Assembly (NCBI GenBank): GCA_008828725.1
Contig: MEHQ01003379.1
Span: forward strand, 1-64,000
Source of the DNA: Saccharina japonica
Lineage: Eukaryota; Sar; Phaeophyceae; Laminariales; Laminariaceae
Direction: 5' to 3'
Length of the DNA stretch: 64,000 nt
This document shows positions 8,301 to 18,856 of this stretch, one piece after another (position 1 is the first letter of the stretch; every line of letters begins with the position of its first letter). The position numbers and the translations under genes were made by a program. The notes beneath the pieces were generated by a model, which was not told where the DNA came from, did no database searches, and saw only the letters and a program-made list of their open reading frames with translations.

Positions 8301-11170
8301 CCTACTGTATATCTATAATTCAAACCCAGTACCAAATAACCAAAACTGACTCACCCCGCCGTCGTGCGTCTCAACTTCATGACGTGCGCAAAGGACATGA
8401 GTACTCGAGCACCCCAGCCTTTAGCGGGTGAAACCTTTCGCTTGGGTGGGGAGGGAATGAATTGGATCAACACGACGAGCAGCGCACTTTAGTCATTCCC
8501 GTGAGCTCGTCTGATACCACCTCCTTGTAGAGTTTGCGGCATCGGGTCTTGGTCCAGACCTTTGTGATACACGTACTGCCCGATAGAGTTTTAGGTGGAA
8601 AGACAAGGAGCTGTAGCTTCAAGTGCACTGCTCGAACGCCTGTGACCGCAAAAACCTAAGATCACTTACTTTTTCTGGATCTCCTCGGTATATTTTCAGG
8701 TGAACAACCGCGTGCGTGTACTCGTATATACAATATGTACATGTGATATATGCCATGGTATGGCGATCGTACCAGACAGATGCACTACTACTGTGAATGG
8801 GGAACAACAAGTAAGTACGTATGTACAACAGCGATCTTCTCCGTCGACACGCTCTGATCAACGGGACTGGAATGGATCGTGGATCAGCGACTACAAAAAT
8901 CAGGGGGTTATCTGGGTGGTCTAGCTCAATTTTACTGCATGAAAACACAACAACCTGAACATATTATAAACATCATCTTCGCTCTCACAGCTTTCGCTTT
9001 TTATTTTGTACTTAACATGCTATAAATACTATACATGCATCTATCCCCCACCTCCTCTCCTACGTATTAACCCCCGCCCCCGCCGCGTACCCCCTAGCCT
9101 AACCTGTTGACCCCGATATCATCGTTTCAGAGGAATCACCGGCCTATATCCTTCACGAAATCGTGTAACACCAGCAACGCATGGGATCTCAGCCCTCTCA
9201 TGAAACACAAGCAACGCATGCGATCTCAGTGCAACAAACAGCCTACAAATATTGCTCAACGAATCACTTGATTGACCACTTGACACAAACATTTCGATCA
9301 GAAAACTTTGAAAATTCATGCAAAAACTAGAATTTAAGATGCCTCCTGTCAACCTCGAGACCGAACGTTTCGATGAACAACCCATTTTTTTGTTGGATTT
9401 GTTGGTTGGTTGGTTTTTATTTTCTTTTTTTCTGTTTTCTATTTTTGTTTGTTTGTTGTGTGGATAACGCACTGGGGATTATTAGGCTGGAAGAAAACTA
9501 GCAGTCAGTTGTAAAATGGTATAACGGCGGTTGAGACCCCTCCTACCTATATATTAATTGCCACTAAAGATACCTTGTGGTTACTTTCTTCGTTTTCCCT
9601 GCTGCGCCCGCCCGCCTGCTTCTGCTGCAGCCCACCGGGGATGCTTACCCCACCCACGTAGTTCAAGCGCTCAAGAGCGCGGTCGCCAACGCCCTCATCG
9701 AACACGTGACGGTGGGGCAAGCGCGTGGGCTCGACCAGTTAATGGAGCAATGCTCGGACCAGAATGGCGGTCGGCTCCTTCGCCTTCTGCAGGGTGCGAG
9801 GGCTAGAATGATGGGCCTAGATGTCCTCGATAGCCCTGACAACAGGCAAAAGTTGTCGCTGTTCAGGGATGAGCTGCTGCACGAATTTCTCCGAGACCAC
9901 CAATACCTGCCTCTGGGCATGATGGGCGCCCTGGCCCAGGCCATCGACACTACTATCGTGGTTTGGGTTCAGCACCCGACGTCTCCCGACAAACTCGTCG
10001 TCCATCGCGAGAATCAGGTGTGTTTTTTTCGTTCTGTGACCTCCGGATGCTTTAATATAGCCCCCGTTCGCACGACACATTATGGGTATATAAACGATGT
10101 CGCAATGGGTACTGTGTATACACGCATATATACTGTACCGGTACAGTTTTTAGTCTCAACTACATCGACGGCTCTACGAGTACTCCTTTGATGCGCATAT
10201 ATATTTATATATATATATACGTACAGTCCCCCGAGCACGCGCGATCGAAGTATCACACACCACAGCTTGCAACGACGACTCTCGAGGAAAATTCTCGATC
10301 TCACCCAGTTTATTTTTGTGTTTATGTGCACGTCTAAGAAAGGGCCGTTATTTAATACTCGTAGCGAAGAAATATTTTCCCCTGATTTCCCTCTTTTTTC
10401 TTGGAGACACGAAACAAAAACGGGAAAACGAATAGAGGAAAAATAACGAAAAAAATCCAAAAACCAAACCAGGAAATTTAACAGAGCGCAAAAAATCAGG
10501 AACGCGTTACGTGGCATTCCTCCGTTGTAATAGGATTGAAACAAAAACACACGAAAATCAGGAGGTTTTAGGACAAAAGGAGGAAAATCAGGCGATTTAG
10601 GACAAAACACTCTTATCTTCTAACGGCTGACTGGTGCTACGGTAGGAGGGGGAACCACTTTTTCATCACCGGGGTTTGGCCACTCGGGCGAGTGGCTCTG
10701 AAAATTGGACCCAAACATAGCTTGTCCGCGTTACTGTGTACGTAACAAAACCTCCAATGGCAGTGCGTATAGAACAACAATAAAACAACAACAAAAAAGG
10801 TTATATGAGTACAACGCAGTAAAGCAGTCACTCGGCCGAGTGGCTCTGTGCAGGTGAAAACCAAACACCTACCGGCGGTATACATGACCCCCCTACCGTA
10901 GCACTAGTCGGCTCTAATAATTTTCTGTCCTTCGGTGTGTGCATTTTCTCTCCCCCCCGCCCCCCGCCCCCCCAGGGTAACTACTTGTCCGTGCACGCCC
11001 CAGTAGGCGCCACCCACACGATCCACCTACACTTCCACAACAGTAGCAACCCTGGAGATCCTGACGTGTACCGCTGGGCTGCTAGATCTTCTGGCCACTT
11101 TCAGTTGTTGGTTCCTCGGCCCGCTCAGGGAGGTGGTGGAGGAGGGGGTGTGGACGGTTCGAGGCTTTGA
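5014..11170 (+). CDS. Zinc finger-OTU cysteine protease gene, intact split copy
   Basis: Proposed CDS join(5014..5332, 6832..6914, 7714..7971, 9631..10017, 10976..11170): 413 codons, each exon bounded by AG and GT, intron phases 1,0,0,0, and the frame open throughout. Residues 103-129 form a CxxC-x11-CxxC-x4-CxxH zinc finger, spaced like the first half of an AN1 finger. Residues 202-205 are DGNC, the catalytic-Cys loop of OTU deubiquitinases. Exon 9631-10017 supplies the helical core, and GHFQLL at residues 389-394 supplies the catalytic-His motif. OTU enzymes cleave ubiquitin chains, so the protein is probably a cytosolic or nuclear deubiquitinase. A second in-frame ATG at 5194 matches the start of the paralogue at 36112 and may be the true start (353 aa). 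An optional exon, 8700-8810, is discussed separately. OTU assignment is fairly sure; AN1 identity is less so. Confidence 0.72.
6832..6914 (+). other. OTU gene exon 2 (second half of zinc finger)
   Basis: 83 nt, starting in phase 1 after TCGCAG and ending GTCGAG|GTACGT. It encodes DWESPPRTCQGC and VCLKHSG. The paralogous exon at 34512-34597 keeps DW.SPPRTC..C....C.KHSG with the same phases. Confidence 0.75.
7335..8230. repeat. Intronic direct repeat flanking exon 3
   Basis: A ~100-bp sequence occurs twice, at 7335-7430 in the preceding intron and 8135-8230 in the following one. Both contain TTTTCcGTGGTTT…GAGTGATCAA and GCTGAAGCYCRTGC. Related short pieces occur at 15489-15545 and 16290-16345 in the right arm (as expected) and at 37093-37135. 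Confidence 0.7.
7714..7971 (+). other. OTU gene exon 3 (catalytic Cys)
   Basis: 258 nt, phase 0 at both ends, acceptor TGCATACAG, donor AACAAG|GTGTGT. It encodes the OTU active-site loop AGDGNCALYSGC. The right-arm copy, 15748-16005 on the minus strand, is the same length and still open. Confidence 0.78.
8700..8810 (+). other. Optional exon between OTU exons 3 and 5
   Basis: A 111-nt segment with strong signals (TATTTTCAG| and CAACAA|GTAAGT), phase 0 at both ends, and an open frame containing CTCDICHG. Because all neighbouring introns are phase 0 it could be included or skipped. Skipping it gives the more natural OTU sequence. The right-arm copy (14910-15020) keeps both splice sites and the frame. 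The opposite strand also has a donor-like GAAAAA|GTAAGT here, so an antisense exon cannot be excluded. Confidence 0.35.
9631..10017 (+). other. OTU gene exon 4 in the five-exon model (OTU core)
   Basis: 387 nt, acceptor TTCTGCTGCAG, donor AATCAG|GTGTGT, phase 0 at both ends. It encodes a helix-rich segment with the pattern YLPLGMMGALAQAI followed by TTIVVWV, as expected before the OTU His strand. Two more copies exist, at 12986-13369 (+) and 13694-14079 (-). Confidence 0.75.
10629..10909. mobile_element. MITE family C in the last OTU-gene intron
   Basis: 281 bp with terminal inverted repeats GACTGGTGCTACGGTAGG / CCTACCGTAGCACTAGTC and a 4-bp duplication GGCT on both sides. The inverted copy of this intron (11986-12640) lacks it, so it inserted after that duplication or was absent from the donor. 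A relative is at 52869-53134. Confidence 0.85.
10976..11170 (+). other. OTU gene last exon (catalytic His)
   Basis: It starts after a C-rich acceptor (CCCCCCCAG|GGTAAC), phase 0. It encodes THTIHLHFHN and SGHFQLLVPR, the OTU His motif, then a poly-Gly tail (GGGGGGG) and the stop TGA at 11168-11170. R1 copy 2 begins directly afterwards. Confidence 0.75.
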
Positions 11171-11985
11171 TGAACTGTTTTCCTACCGTTAACTGGCGTA
11201 AACAAACACTGTTATACCGTTTTATGGCAACTGTGGTGGGTTACAGGCTACGTTCGAACGTTTGCTTGTATAGAAGGCCCCTGAATACTGGGCATTTTAT
11301 TTTTGTGCTGCTAAAAAACGGCCCTTTCATTATAAATACAAAATCGATTCGTTCGAAAAGCGAGCATACATACTGACGTATACTACAGTAGGCGACATGT
11401 GTTGAGAAGCTGGGAGTTCGTTATTTCAGGCCGAGTTGTTTTGTTTTGTTTAAGAATTTCCAGCTAAGTTTAGGCATTTGTGTGCTCAGCGAGGAACGCC
11501 ACTCTAAACGCCTATAAAACAACGCCTACGAAGCTATGCTAAACGTTGACATCACAATAAGCCGCGAGCCTTCTTAACCAAAATAGGAGATTCTTAACTT
11601 CCGTGTCAGATATTTTACTGTGATTAAGATAGCGCCTACTTTAGTACGCGCAATCCACTCCATTGACCGGTATCTAACATGCCATGCACACCTCAGCGTT
11701 CACTGCTTCCTCCTTCCTCTTATCTTCCTTCCGAGAGTCTTCCGAGAGTCCGCCGCCGCTGTCGCCCGCAGGAAGTCCATCATCATCATCAGCAGGTTCA
11801 GGAGAACCCTTTACCTTTTTTGCTTACCCGCGCTTTCCGCTGCCTGGTCCGTTACGGGCACTGACAATCTTCTCATAGATTATCATCGTAAGTTTGGCGA
11901 CATCAGACCAGTACACCAACATACGTGCCAGTCTTGAGTACCAGTATGTTCTGACTGCGGCAGCAGCAGCAGCAGCAGCAGCAGC
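11171..11985. repeat. Direct repeat R1, copy 2
   Basis: Matches 3365-4178 in the same orientation, ending in a (CAG)n tract. It forms the spacer of the local inverted repeat 10190-11170 / 11986-12640. Confidence 0.85.
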
Positions 11986-12640
11986 AGTCGAATCGTCCAC
12001 ACCCCCTTCTCCACCACGTCCCTGAGCGTGCCGAGGAACCAACAACTGGAAGTGGCCAGAAGATCTAGCAACCCAGCGGTACACGTCAGCATCTCCAGGG
12101 TTGCTACTGTTGTGGAAATGTAGATGTATCGTGTGGGTGGCGCCTGCTGGGGCGTGCACGGACACCAGTAGTTACCCTGGGGGGGGAGTAAAAGATAAAA
12201 CAAACGCAGACCGGAGGACAGGAATTTATCAGGGCCGTTGTAAGATGAAAGTGTTTTGTCCTAAATCTCCTGATTTCCCTCTTGTTGTCCTAAAATCTCC
12301 TGATTTGAGGTGTTTTTTGTTTCAATCCTATTATAACAGAGGAATGCTACGTAACGCTTTCCTGAATTTTTGCGCTCTGTTAAATTTTCTGATTTTTGTT
12401 TTACGTTTTCCTTCTTTTTCCTCTACGTATTTGTTTTTTTTTGTTTCCTAGAAAAAGAGGGAAATCAGGAAAAAATACTTCTTCGTTATGATACGAGTAT
12501 TAGATAACGGCCCTTTCTTAGACGTGAACTTTAAAAAACAACTGGGTGAGATCGAGAAGTTTCCTCGAGAGTCATCTTTGCAAGCTGTGGTGTGTGATAC
12601 TTCGATCGCGCGTGCTTCGGGGGACTGTACGTATAGAAAC
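11986..12640 (-). pseudogene. Inverted, frame-broken copy of the OTU last exon and intron
   Basis: Minus-strand copy of the catalytic-His exon (about 11990-12176) still containing SGHFQLLVPR. Relative to its acceptor, two extra bases near the exon start (GGTAACTACTGGTG) shift the frame, and no stop follows before the (CAG)n tract. Intron sequence extends to about 12640. This is non-functional debris of a duplication. Confidence 0.75.
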
Positions 12641-12839
12641 CTCTATTTTTACGTAATCCTGAGTCTGTCGTTAGTTATGAGTGGACCGTAAGACAGCTCT
12701 TTCTCTTCCAAAAAGCACACATCATGAACAACACCACCGCACCACCGCCGCTGCCACAAAGAAATCTGCCAACACTCGCCGGTCGAAGAAAGCCGCTGAC
12801 GTCAAAGCAGTTGCCTCGCCAACCGACGGCAAAGGAATT
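12641..12839 (+). other. Unique 200 bp inside the palindrome
   Basis: Not matched elsewhere in the window. One plus frame reads a Lys/Ala-rich stretch (KKSANTRRSKKAADVK) and another an ATG-led 57-codon frame. Both are too short to call, and the composition alone is not evidence of a gene. Confidence 0.3.
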
Positions 12840-13526
12840 AGGCTGGAAGAAAACTAGCAGTTGTAAAAGGGCAAGGGTTGAGACCCCTGTTACTTCTTAA
12901 TTTCCACTAAAGATACCTTGAGGTTACTTTCTTCGTTTTTCCTTCCGCGCCCGCCCGCCCGTCCGCCCGCCTGCTTCTGCTGCAGCCCACAGGGGATGCT
13001 TATCCCACTCACGTAGTTCGAGCGCTCAAGGACGCCGTCGCCAACGCCCTCGTCAAGCACGTGACGGTAGGGCAAGCGCGTGGGCTCGAGCAGCTCATGG
13101 AGCAATGCGACCAGAATGGAGGTCGGCCCCTTCGCCTTCTGCAGGGTGCTAGGGCTAGAATGATGGGCTTAGATGTCCTCGATAGCCCTGACAACAGGCA
13201 ACCGTTGTCGCTGTTCAGGGATGAGCTCCTTCGCGATTTTTTCCGAGACCACGAATACCTGCCTCTGGGCATGATGGGCGCCCTGGCCCAGGCCATCGAC
13301 ACTACTATCGTGGTTTGGGTTCAGCACCCGACGTCTCCCGACAAACTCATCGTCCATCGCGAGAATCAGGTGTGTTTTCTTCGTTTTGTGACCTCTGGAT
13401 GCTTTAACACAACCCCCGTTCGCACGACACATGATGGGTATGGTATATACACGATGTCGTTATGTGCACTGTGTATACACGCATCTATATACTTTTAACA
13501 CCGGTATCTCGACTCTATCGACGGCC
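12840..13526 (+). repeat. Inner left arm of the palindrome
   Basis: A second direct copy of about 9480-10190 (OTU core exon plus flanks). It abuts its own reverse complement (13530-14225) across only about 10-15 bases near ACGGCCGTATACGTATACGCCGT. Confidence 0.9.
12986..13369 (+). pseudogene. Isolated second copy of the OTU core exon
   Basis: 384 nt with intact acceptor (CTGCTGCAG) and donor (AATCAG|GTGTGT). The frame is open and one codon shorter than 9631-10017 (a Ser codon is missing after GAGCAATGC). It lacks neighbouring OTU exons in the same orientation within reach, so it is a duplicated exon rather than part of a complete gene, unless spliced to something unseen. Confidence 0.7.
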
Positions 13527-13693
13527 GTATACGTATACGCCGTCGATAGAGTCGAGATACCGGTGTTAAAAGTATATAGATGCATGTATATGCAGTGCAC
13601 ATAACGACATCGTGTATATACCATACCCATCATGTGTCGTGCGAACGGGGGTTGTGTTAAAGCATCCAGAGGTCACAAAACGAAGAAACACAC

Positions 13694-16600
13694 CTGATTC
13701 TCGCGATGGACGATGAGTTTGTCGGGAGACGTCGGGTGCTGAACCCAAACCACGATCGTAGTGTCGATGGCCTGGGCCAGGGCGCCCATCATGCCCAGAG
13801 GCAGGTATTGGTGGTCTCGGAGAAATTCGTGCAGGAGCTCATCCCTGAACAGCGACAACGGTTGCCTGTTGTCAGGGCTATCGAGGACATCTAAGCCCAT
13901 CATTCTAGCCCTCGCACCCTGCAGAAGGCGAAGGGGCCGACCTCCATTCTGGTCCGAGCATTGCTCCATGAGCTGCTCGAGCCCACGCGCTTGCCCTACC
14001 GTCACGTGCTTGACGAGAGCGTCGGCGACCGCGCGTCTTGAGCGCTGAACTACGTGGGTGGGGTAAGCATCCCCGTGGGCTGCAGCAGAAGCAGGAGGGC
14101 GGACGGGCGGGCGGGCGCAGAAGGAAAAACGAAGAAAGTAACCTCAAGGTATCTTTAGTGGCAATTAAGAAGTAGCAGGGGTCTCAACCCTTGCCCTTTT
14201 ACAACTGCTAGTTTTCTTCCAGCCTAATCCCCACGTGCTCTATCCACACACAAACAAACAAAAAAAAAGAAAAAAACAGAAAACAAAAAAAAAAAATAAC
14301 GAACCAACCAACCAACAAATCCAACAAAAAAATGGGTTGTTCATCGAAACGTTCGGCCTCGAGGTTGACACAGGAGGCATCTTAAATTCTAGTTTTTGCA
14401 TGAATTTTCAAAGTTTTCTGATCGAAATGTTTGTGTCAAGTGGTCAATATCAAGTGGTTCGTTGAGCAATATTTGTAGACTGTTTGTTGCACTGAGATCG
14501 CATGCGTTGCTTGTGTTTCATGAGAGGGCTGAGATCCCATGCGTTGCTGGTGTTACACGATTTCGTGAAGGATATAGGCCGGTGATTCCTCTGAGACGAT
14601 GATATCGGGATCAACAGGTTAGGCTAGGGGGTACGCGGCGGGGGCGGGGGTTAGTACGTAGGAGAGGAGGTGGGGGATAGATGCATGTATAGTATTTATA
14701 GCATGTTAAGTACAAAATAAAAAGCGAAAGCTGTGAGAGCGAAGATGATGTTTATAATATGTTCAGGTTGTTGTGTTTTCATGCAGTAACATTGAGCTAG
14801 ACCACCCAGATAACCCCCTGTTTTTGTAGTCGCTGATCCACGATCCATTCCAGTCCCGTTGATCAGAGCGTGTCGACGGAGAAGATCGCTGTTGTACATA
14901 CGTACTTACTTGTTGTTCCCCATTCACAGTAGTAGTGCATCTGTCTGGTACGATCGCCATACCATGGCATATATCACATGTACATATTGTGTATACGAGT
15001 ACACGCACGCGGGTGTTCACCTGAAAATATACCGAGGAGATCCAGAAAAAGTAAGTGATCTTAGGTTTTTGCGGTCACAGGCGTTCGAGCAGTGCACTTG
15101 AAGCTACAGCTCCTTGTCTTTCCACCTAAAAGCTCTAATGGGCAGTACGTAAATCACAAAGGTCTGGACCAAGACCCGATGCCGCAACCTACAAGGAGGT
15201 GGTATGAGACGAGCTCAACGAAATGACAAAAGTGGCTGCTCGCGGTGATCCCACCAATTTTCCCCTTTCCATCCAAGAGAAGGTTTCACCTCGAAGAAGG
15301 CCGCTGGGATGCCTCGAGTACTCATGTCCTTTGCGCACGTCATGAAGTTGAGACGCACGACGGCGGGGTGAGTCAGTTTTGGTTATTTGGTACTGGGTTT
15401 GAATTATAGATATACAGTATTCCAAAGGCTTGTGATGTTGTACGAGCGTATAGAGGAAATGCTGCAACAGCGGGACAGACCTACACTGTGACTAATCTTG
15501 CCACCCGGCAATGGTTGGCACGGGCTTCAGCATTGATCACTCATAAGCACCCCGAAAGAAGGAAAACCACGGAAGAAACAGAAAGAGCCTATCTTGTTGC
15601 ACAAAGTTTACAATGAGTAGATACATACTATGACGCTGCTGCTGTGTATTTAGAGGTGGGATTTCAGACAGTTACGACGGAAGACGTGTACGTACGAACG
15701 TACACACAACTTGACAACTTTTGCGCACAGCTACTACTTGTACACACCTTGTTAGCGATATTATTCAGGCCATTGCACCCTGAATATAAGGCGCAGTTAC
15801 CGTCTCCAGCAGACGGGATCTTTGCCATCTCACTGGATGCAATGACTAGACTTCTCGACGGGCACGATTTGAGGTAGATTGCCGCGTGTTGCCCCCGCAA
15901 CGTCGCCGGGTTCAGGAGAAGGTGGGCGTGGGCTTTGCCGTCCACCTTGGCGAGGTAGGCAGAGTCGTCTAAGTAGCCCTCGGAAGCTTGTATTACGCGA
16001 GCTGCCTGTATGCACAGCAGGCCGGCAAAAAACGCAAGAAGCAGAAGACAAATATTGCTATAGCTACGACGTACAGTAGTAGTATGTACCAGGTATACTT
16101 GGTGTATGTTTAAATGAATTCCGGGAGGAGAGCCGAGGAGAGAGGAGATAACAAAGACGAAATATAAGGGGATCGTACGTACTGCAGTACAGTACAGTAC
16201 AGTACAGTACAGTACAGTACAGTACAGTACAGTACAGTACAGTACAGTACAGTACAGTACAGTACAGTAATATTGTCACTGTTACACTCTCACCATCCGA
16301 CAATGTTTAGCATGAGCTTCAGCGTTGATCACTCAGAAATATTTAACTCCGAAAGAAGGAAAAGCCACGGAAAACAAAAGGAGTCCTACGCTCGTACTGG
16401 TATGTATGCACAAACTCTACTCTAACTCCCTTCTGAACATATGTACTGTAGTAATCAGGACCAATTATGCTCAGTAAAAGTACTGTAATGTATAGTTTTT
16501 GTGTGCCGGATGGGTCCTGCTTACCATGACCCACAGTAATAATATCATCATCATCGCCGCCACGCAATGCGTCCGCTGTGAATTCGACTGCTCGAAATAC

Positions 16601-18856
16601 CGTAACTCTACTGCACAGTATATTACTGATCATGCTCAGCTTTGCTACTATTAATAACACTATATACTGTAAGCGATACCGGTATGTACGTCAGCCGCGC
16701 GTGCACTAGTTATTACTACATAATTTCCTGCTGAAAGACATGGCTCGGACGGCGATTCCCCTAGGTAGTACTGTAAGTATAGTATACTGGTAATGCCAGG
16801 GTCAACGGAGGGGGATTTCACTACACACAGTAGTAGGTAGGGCAATTTCGGGCATTCCTTTCTGCGCACAAAATGTACGTACATACGAGTGCTGTACATG
16901 ACGCGCGCATTGATGAGTGAGAGGGGGCATTCTTCTTTGAATTTTGGAATGTGTGTGTGTCTTTTTTTGTTTTGTTATTACGTACCTCGACCTGGCCCGA
17001 GTGCTTCAAGCACACTGTTGCCTCGCACCCCTGGCAGGTGCGCGGAGGAGATTCCCAGTCGACATGGCCTGCGACATGGTGTATGTATGTTGTAAGCATG
17101 CGCGCCGGAATCGATACAACAAGCGGGAAGAGAGCGGGCGTGAACGGGGGTTGCTTGCGGTGATATCATAAGTGCTTAGCGCGCATACAGCCAGGCCTAA
17201 TTTCATGCACACAACGTTTCTTTTTACGTACTACTGCTGCTGCTGCTGCTACGGCTTGCTGTAGATGCATTCATTCCGGGTGCGAGAATATACGAATGAT
17301 ACGCACGTAGCGACAATAGTTGGTTTCAGTTGAGCAAGGCGACCGGGGAGTATGTACGACGAGCGCGATGCGACGCCTATGCTCGTATAGCGGGAGAGAG
17401 CGGGAGTATCACGAGAGACAGTCCATGCCTATACCTGGTTCAAGTTACAGCGGCGAAAATCGTTTGATCACCGCGCGCATACAATACATCCCATCCGTTT
17501 CCTGCTTTTGACAGGAGGCAAAGATTTTCGAGCCGCAGGCACAACTATCTACGGTACAATATAATCTCTCGGTATACAAGAAGGTGCTACTCGTAGTGAC
17601 AGTTCTTATACGTAAGGGAACTACACTGTACAGCAGTATTACACAACGAAAGTTGTTTTTTTGTTGTGGAAACGGATACCACTCTGGCTAGAAACATAAA
17701 GACCATTTCAATGAAATTTTAATGTACAAACGTTGCTTATATTCTGAGTCAGAGTCGTACATAGGAGAACGGGGCGGACATAAACTTGAGTTATATCGTC
17801 GATGGCGCGAGATCGACCGCGCAATATTCAACACTTTCTTATTCCTGTTTTCTTCTCGATGATACCGAGAACTCAAAAGCTTTCGAACCGCGAGCATTAT
17901 CATCGGCACAACCCCCAAAAACCGTAAAACCAGCTGCGCAAGGTAGGCCGAGTTTTCACGTCGTGAAAAAAAGTTTTTTTTTCAGGTCGGGAAGAACAGC
18001 TGTTCGGACGATGATCGTTACTCGTACTCTTACTGGACCTTGAGCAGGGTGTCAACGAAACTTATACGTAAGGGGAGAACAGGAAGAGCAGCAGCACCAA
18101 GCCAGCATCAAGCCGAGAGATGATCGACGGGGAGCAAACGAAGCCAAGCACGAGCAACCATGAACCACCGAAGCATGATAACTGAGCCGCGCATACATGT
18201 CATACACCCGCTCTTGCTTACGTCGAGAGTCAAGGCCTGTCGCACGGCAAGCGAGCGTCTCGCAAGCGAAGAAGATGGACCGGGAACAAGCGCGATACGC
18301 ACGGCTTTGAGAGCGAGAGATACTGGTACCCAACGATGCGAAAAACACGGGCTTCGTAAGTCGTCTCTCGTGCCGGGTTGATTCTTGCGAGACACAAAGA
18401 CAGGTGCGGGCGGCGAGCTCTTTTACCGGCTTCGCGCCCTGCCCCAGGCTACGTCGTACGCCGGTGTCGTGCGTCTGGCACATGCTTTTTTACCGCTGCT
18501 AAACTTTGGTGTCAGTTCCGAGCCGAGCCGGTGCGCTTTTCGTTGTGTCTATTATGATGCTCACCACACGCGTTGCAGGCAGCAGGCTTCCCCGTTCCAA
18601 TGCTGTTTTGTCCATCGTTTTGAGCTGTCAGGCCAAGCTCTTGCTGTTGAGTGAAGTCACGATGGTTCACCGTCAACACGCTGCGGCGATCGTCGCTCCT
18701 CATCGTTGAAGTCGTCATGGTTCTTCTGTGACGTACGGTGCGTATCGAGATACCCCGGCTGGTAGGTGTTCTGCTCCCCTTCGCAGCTCTCACAACGGCA
18801 ACAAGGGCTTCTGTGGCCGGAGTGGGCTTGTCTGGCTGTTGCTTATGGGTTGACAC
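13694..18856 (-). pseudogene. Right-arm copy of the zinc finger-OTU gene, decayed
   Basis: Minus-strand exon copies lie at 18565-18856 (N-terminus and first CxxC), 16986-17068 (second half of the finger), 15748-16005 (DGNC), 14910-15020 (optional exon) and 13694-14079 (OTU core). Splice sites are mostly kept. The ATG equivalent to 5014 is gone: an A/T-rich replacement with ATG-ATA-AAT-TAA precedes the exon. The internal ATG equivalent to 5194 remains. The core exon has single-base indels near its 5' end (386 nt against 387, plus a compensating pair), and no last exon with the catalytic His follows, because the arm reaches the palindrome centre. It cannot encode a full OTU domain. Confidence 0.75.
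16185..16269. repeat. (TACAG)n microsatellite, expanded in the right arm
   Basis: About 17 uninterrupted 5-bp units. The corresponding place in the left arm (7464-7548) has only two short CACTGCACTGCAGTACATACG-type blocks, so the array grew, or was lost, after the arms separated. Confidence 0.9.

Larger units (their letters stand above)
4180..9500 (+). repeat. Left arm of the giant palindrome (outer part)
   Basis: From TAACGTAGAGGTGGGT at 4180 onward, the sequence is matched in reverse complement by 19741 down to 14230. Checked landmarks include the zinc-finger exon (6832-6914 versus 16986-17068), the DGNC exon (7714-7971 versus 15748-16005) and the block 9119-9480 (versus 14235-14602). Identity is roughly 95-98% with scattered indels, so the arms are separate, aged copies. 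Confidence 0.93.
10190..11170. repeat. Inverted repeat arm around R1 copy 2 (left)
   Basis: The last intron and last exon of the OTU gene (minus the MITE at 10629-10909) are repeated in reverse complement at about 11986-12640, on the far side of R1 copy 2. The shared end is GTACAGTCCCCCGA. Confidence 0.85.

Noticed and set aside
8480..8660. Possible antisense exon opposite the OTU intron
   Set aside because: The left-arm frame reads like a protein, but the right-arm copy has indels not divisible by three and the implied intron would be only ~30 bp.
9119..9472. 117-codon minus frame within the OTU intron
   Set aside because: Broken by indels in the right-arm copy (14235-14602), with low-complexity Lys/Asn start.
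16185..16269. Telomere-like or CRISPR-like array
   Set aside because: A uniform 5-bp microsatellite with no spacers and no telomeric unit.
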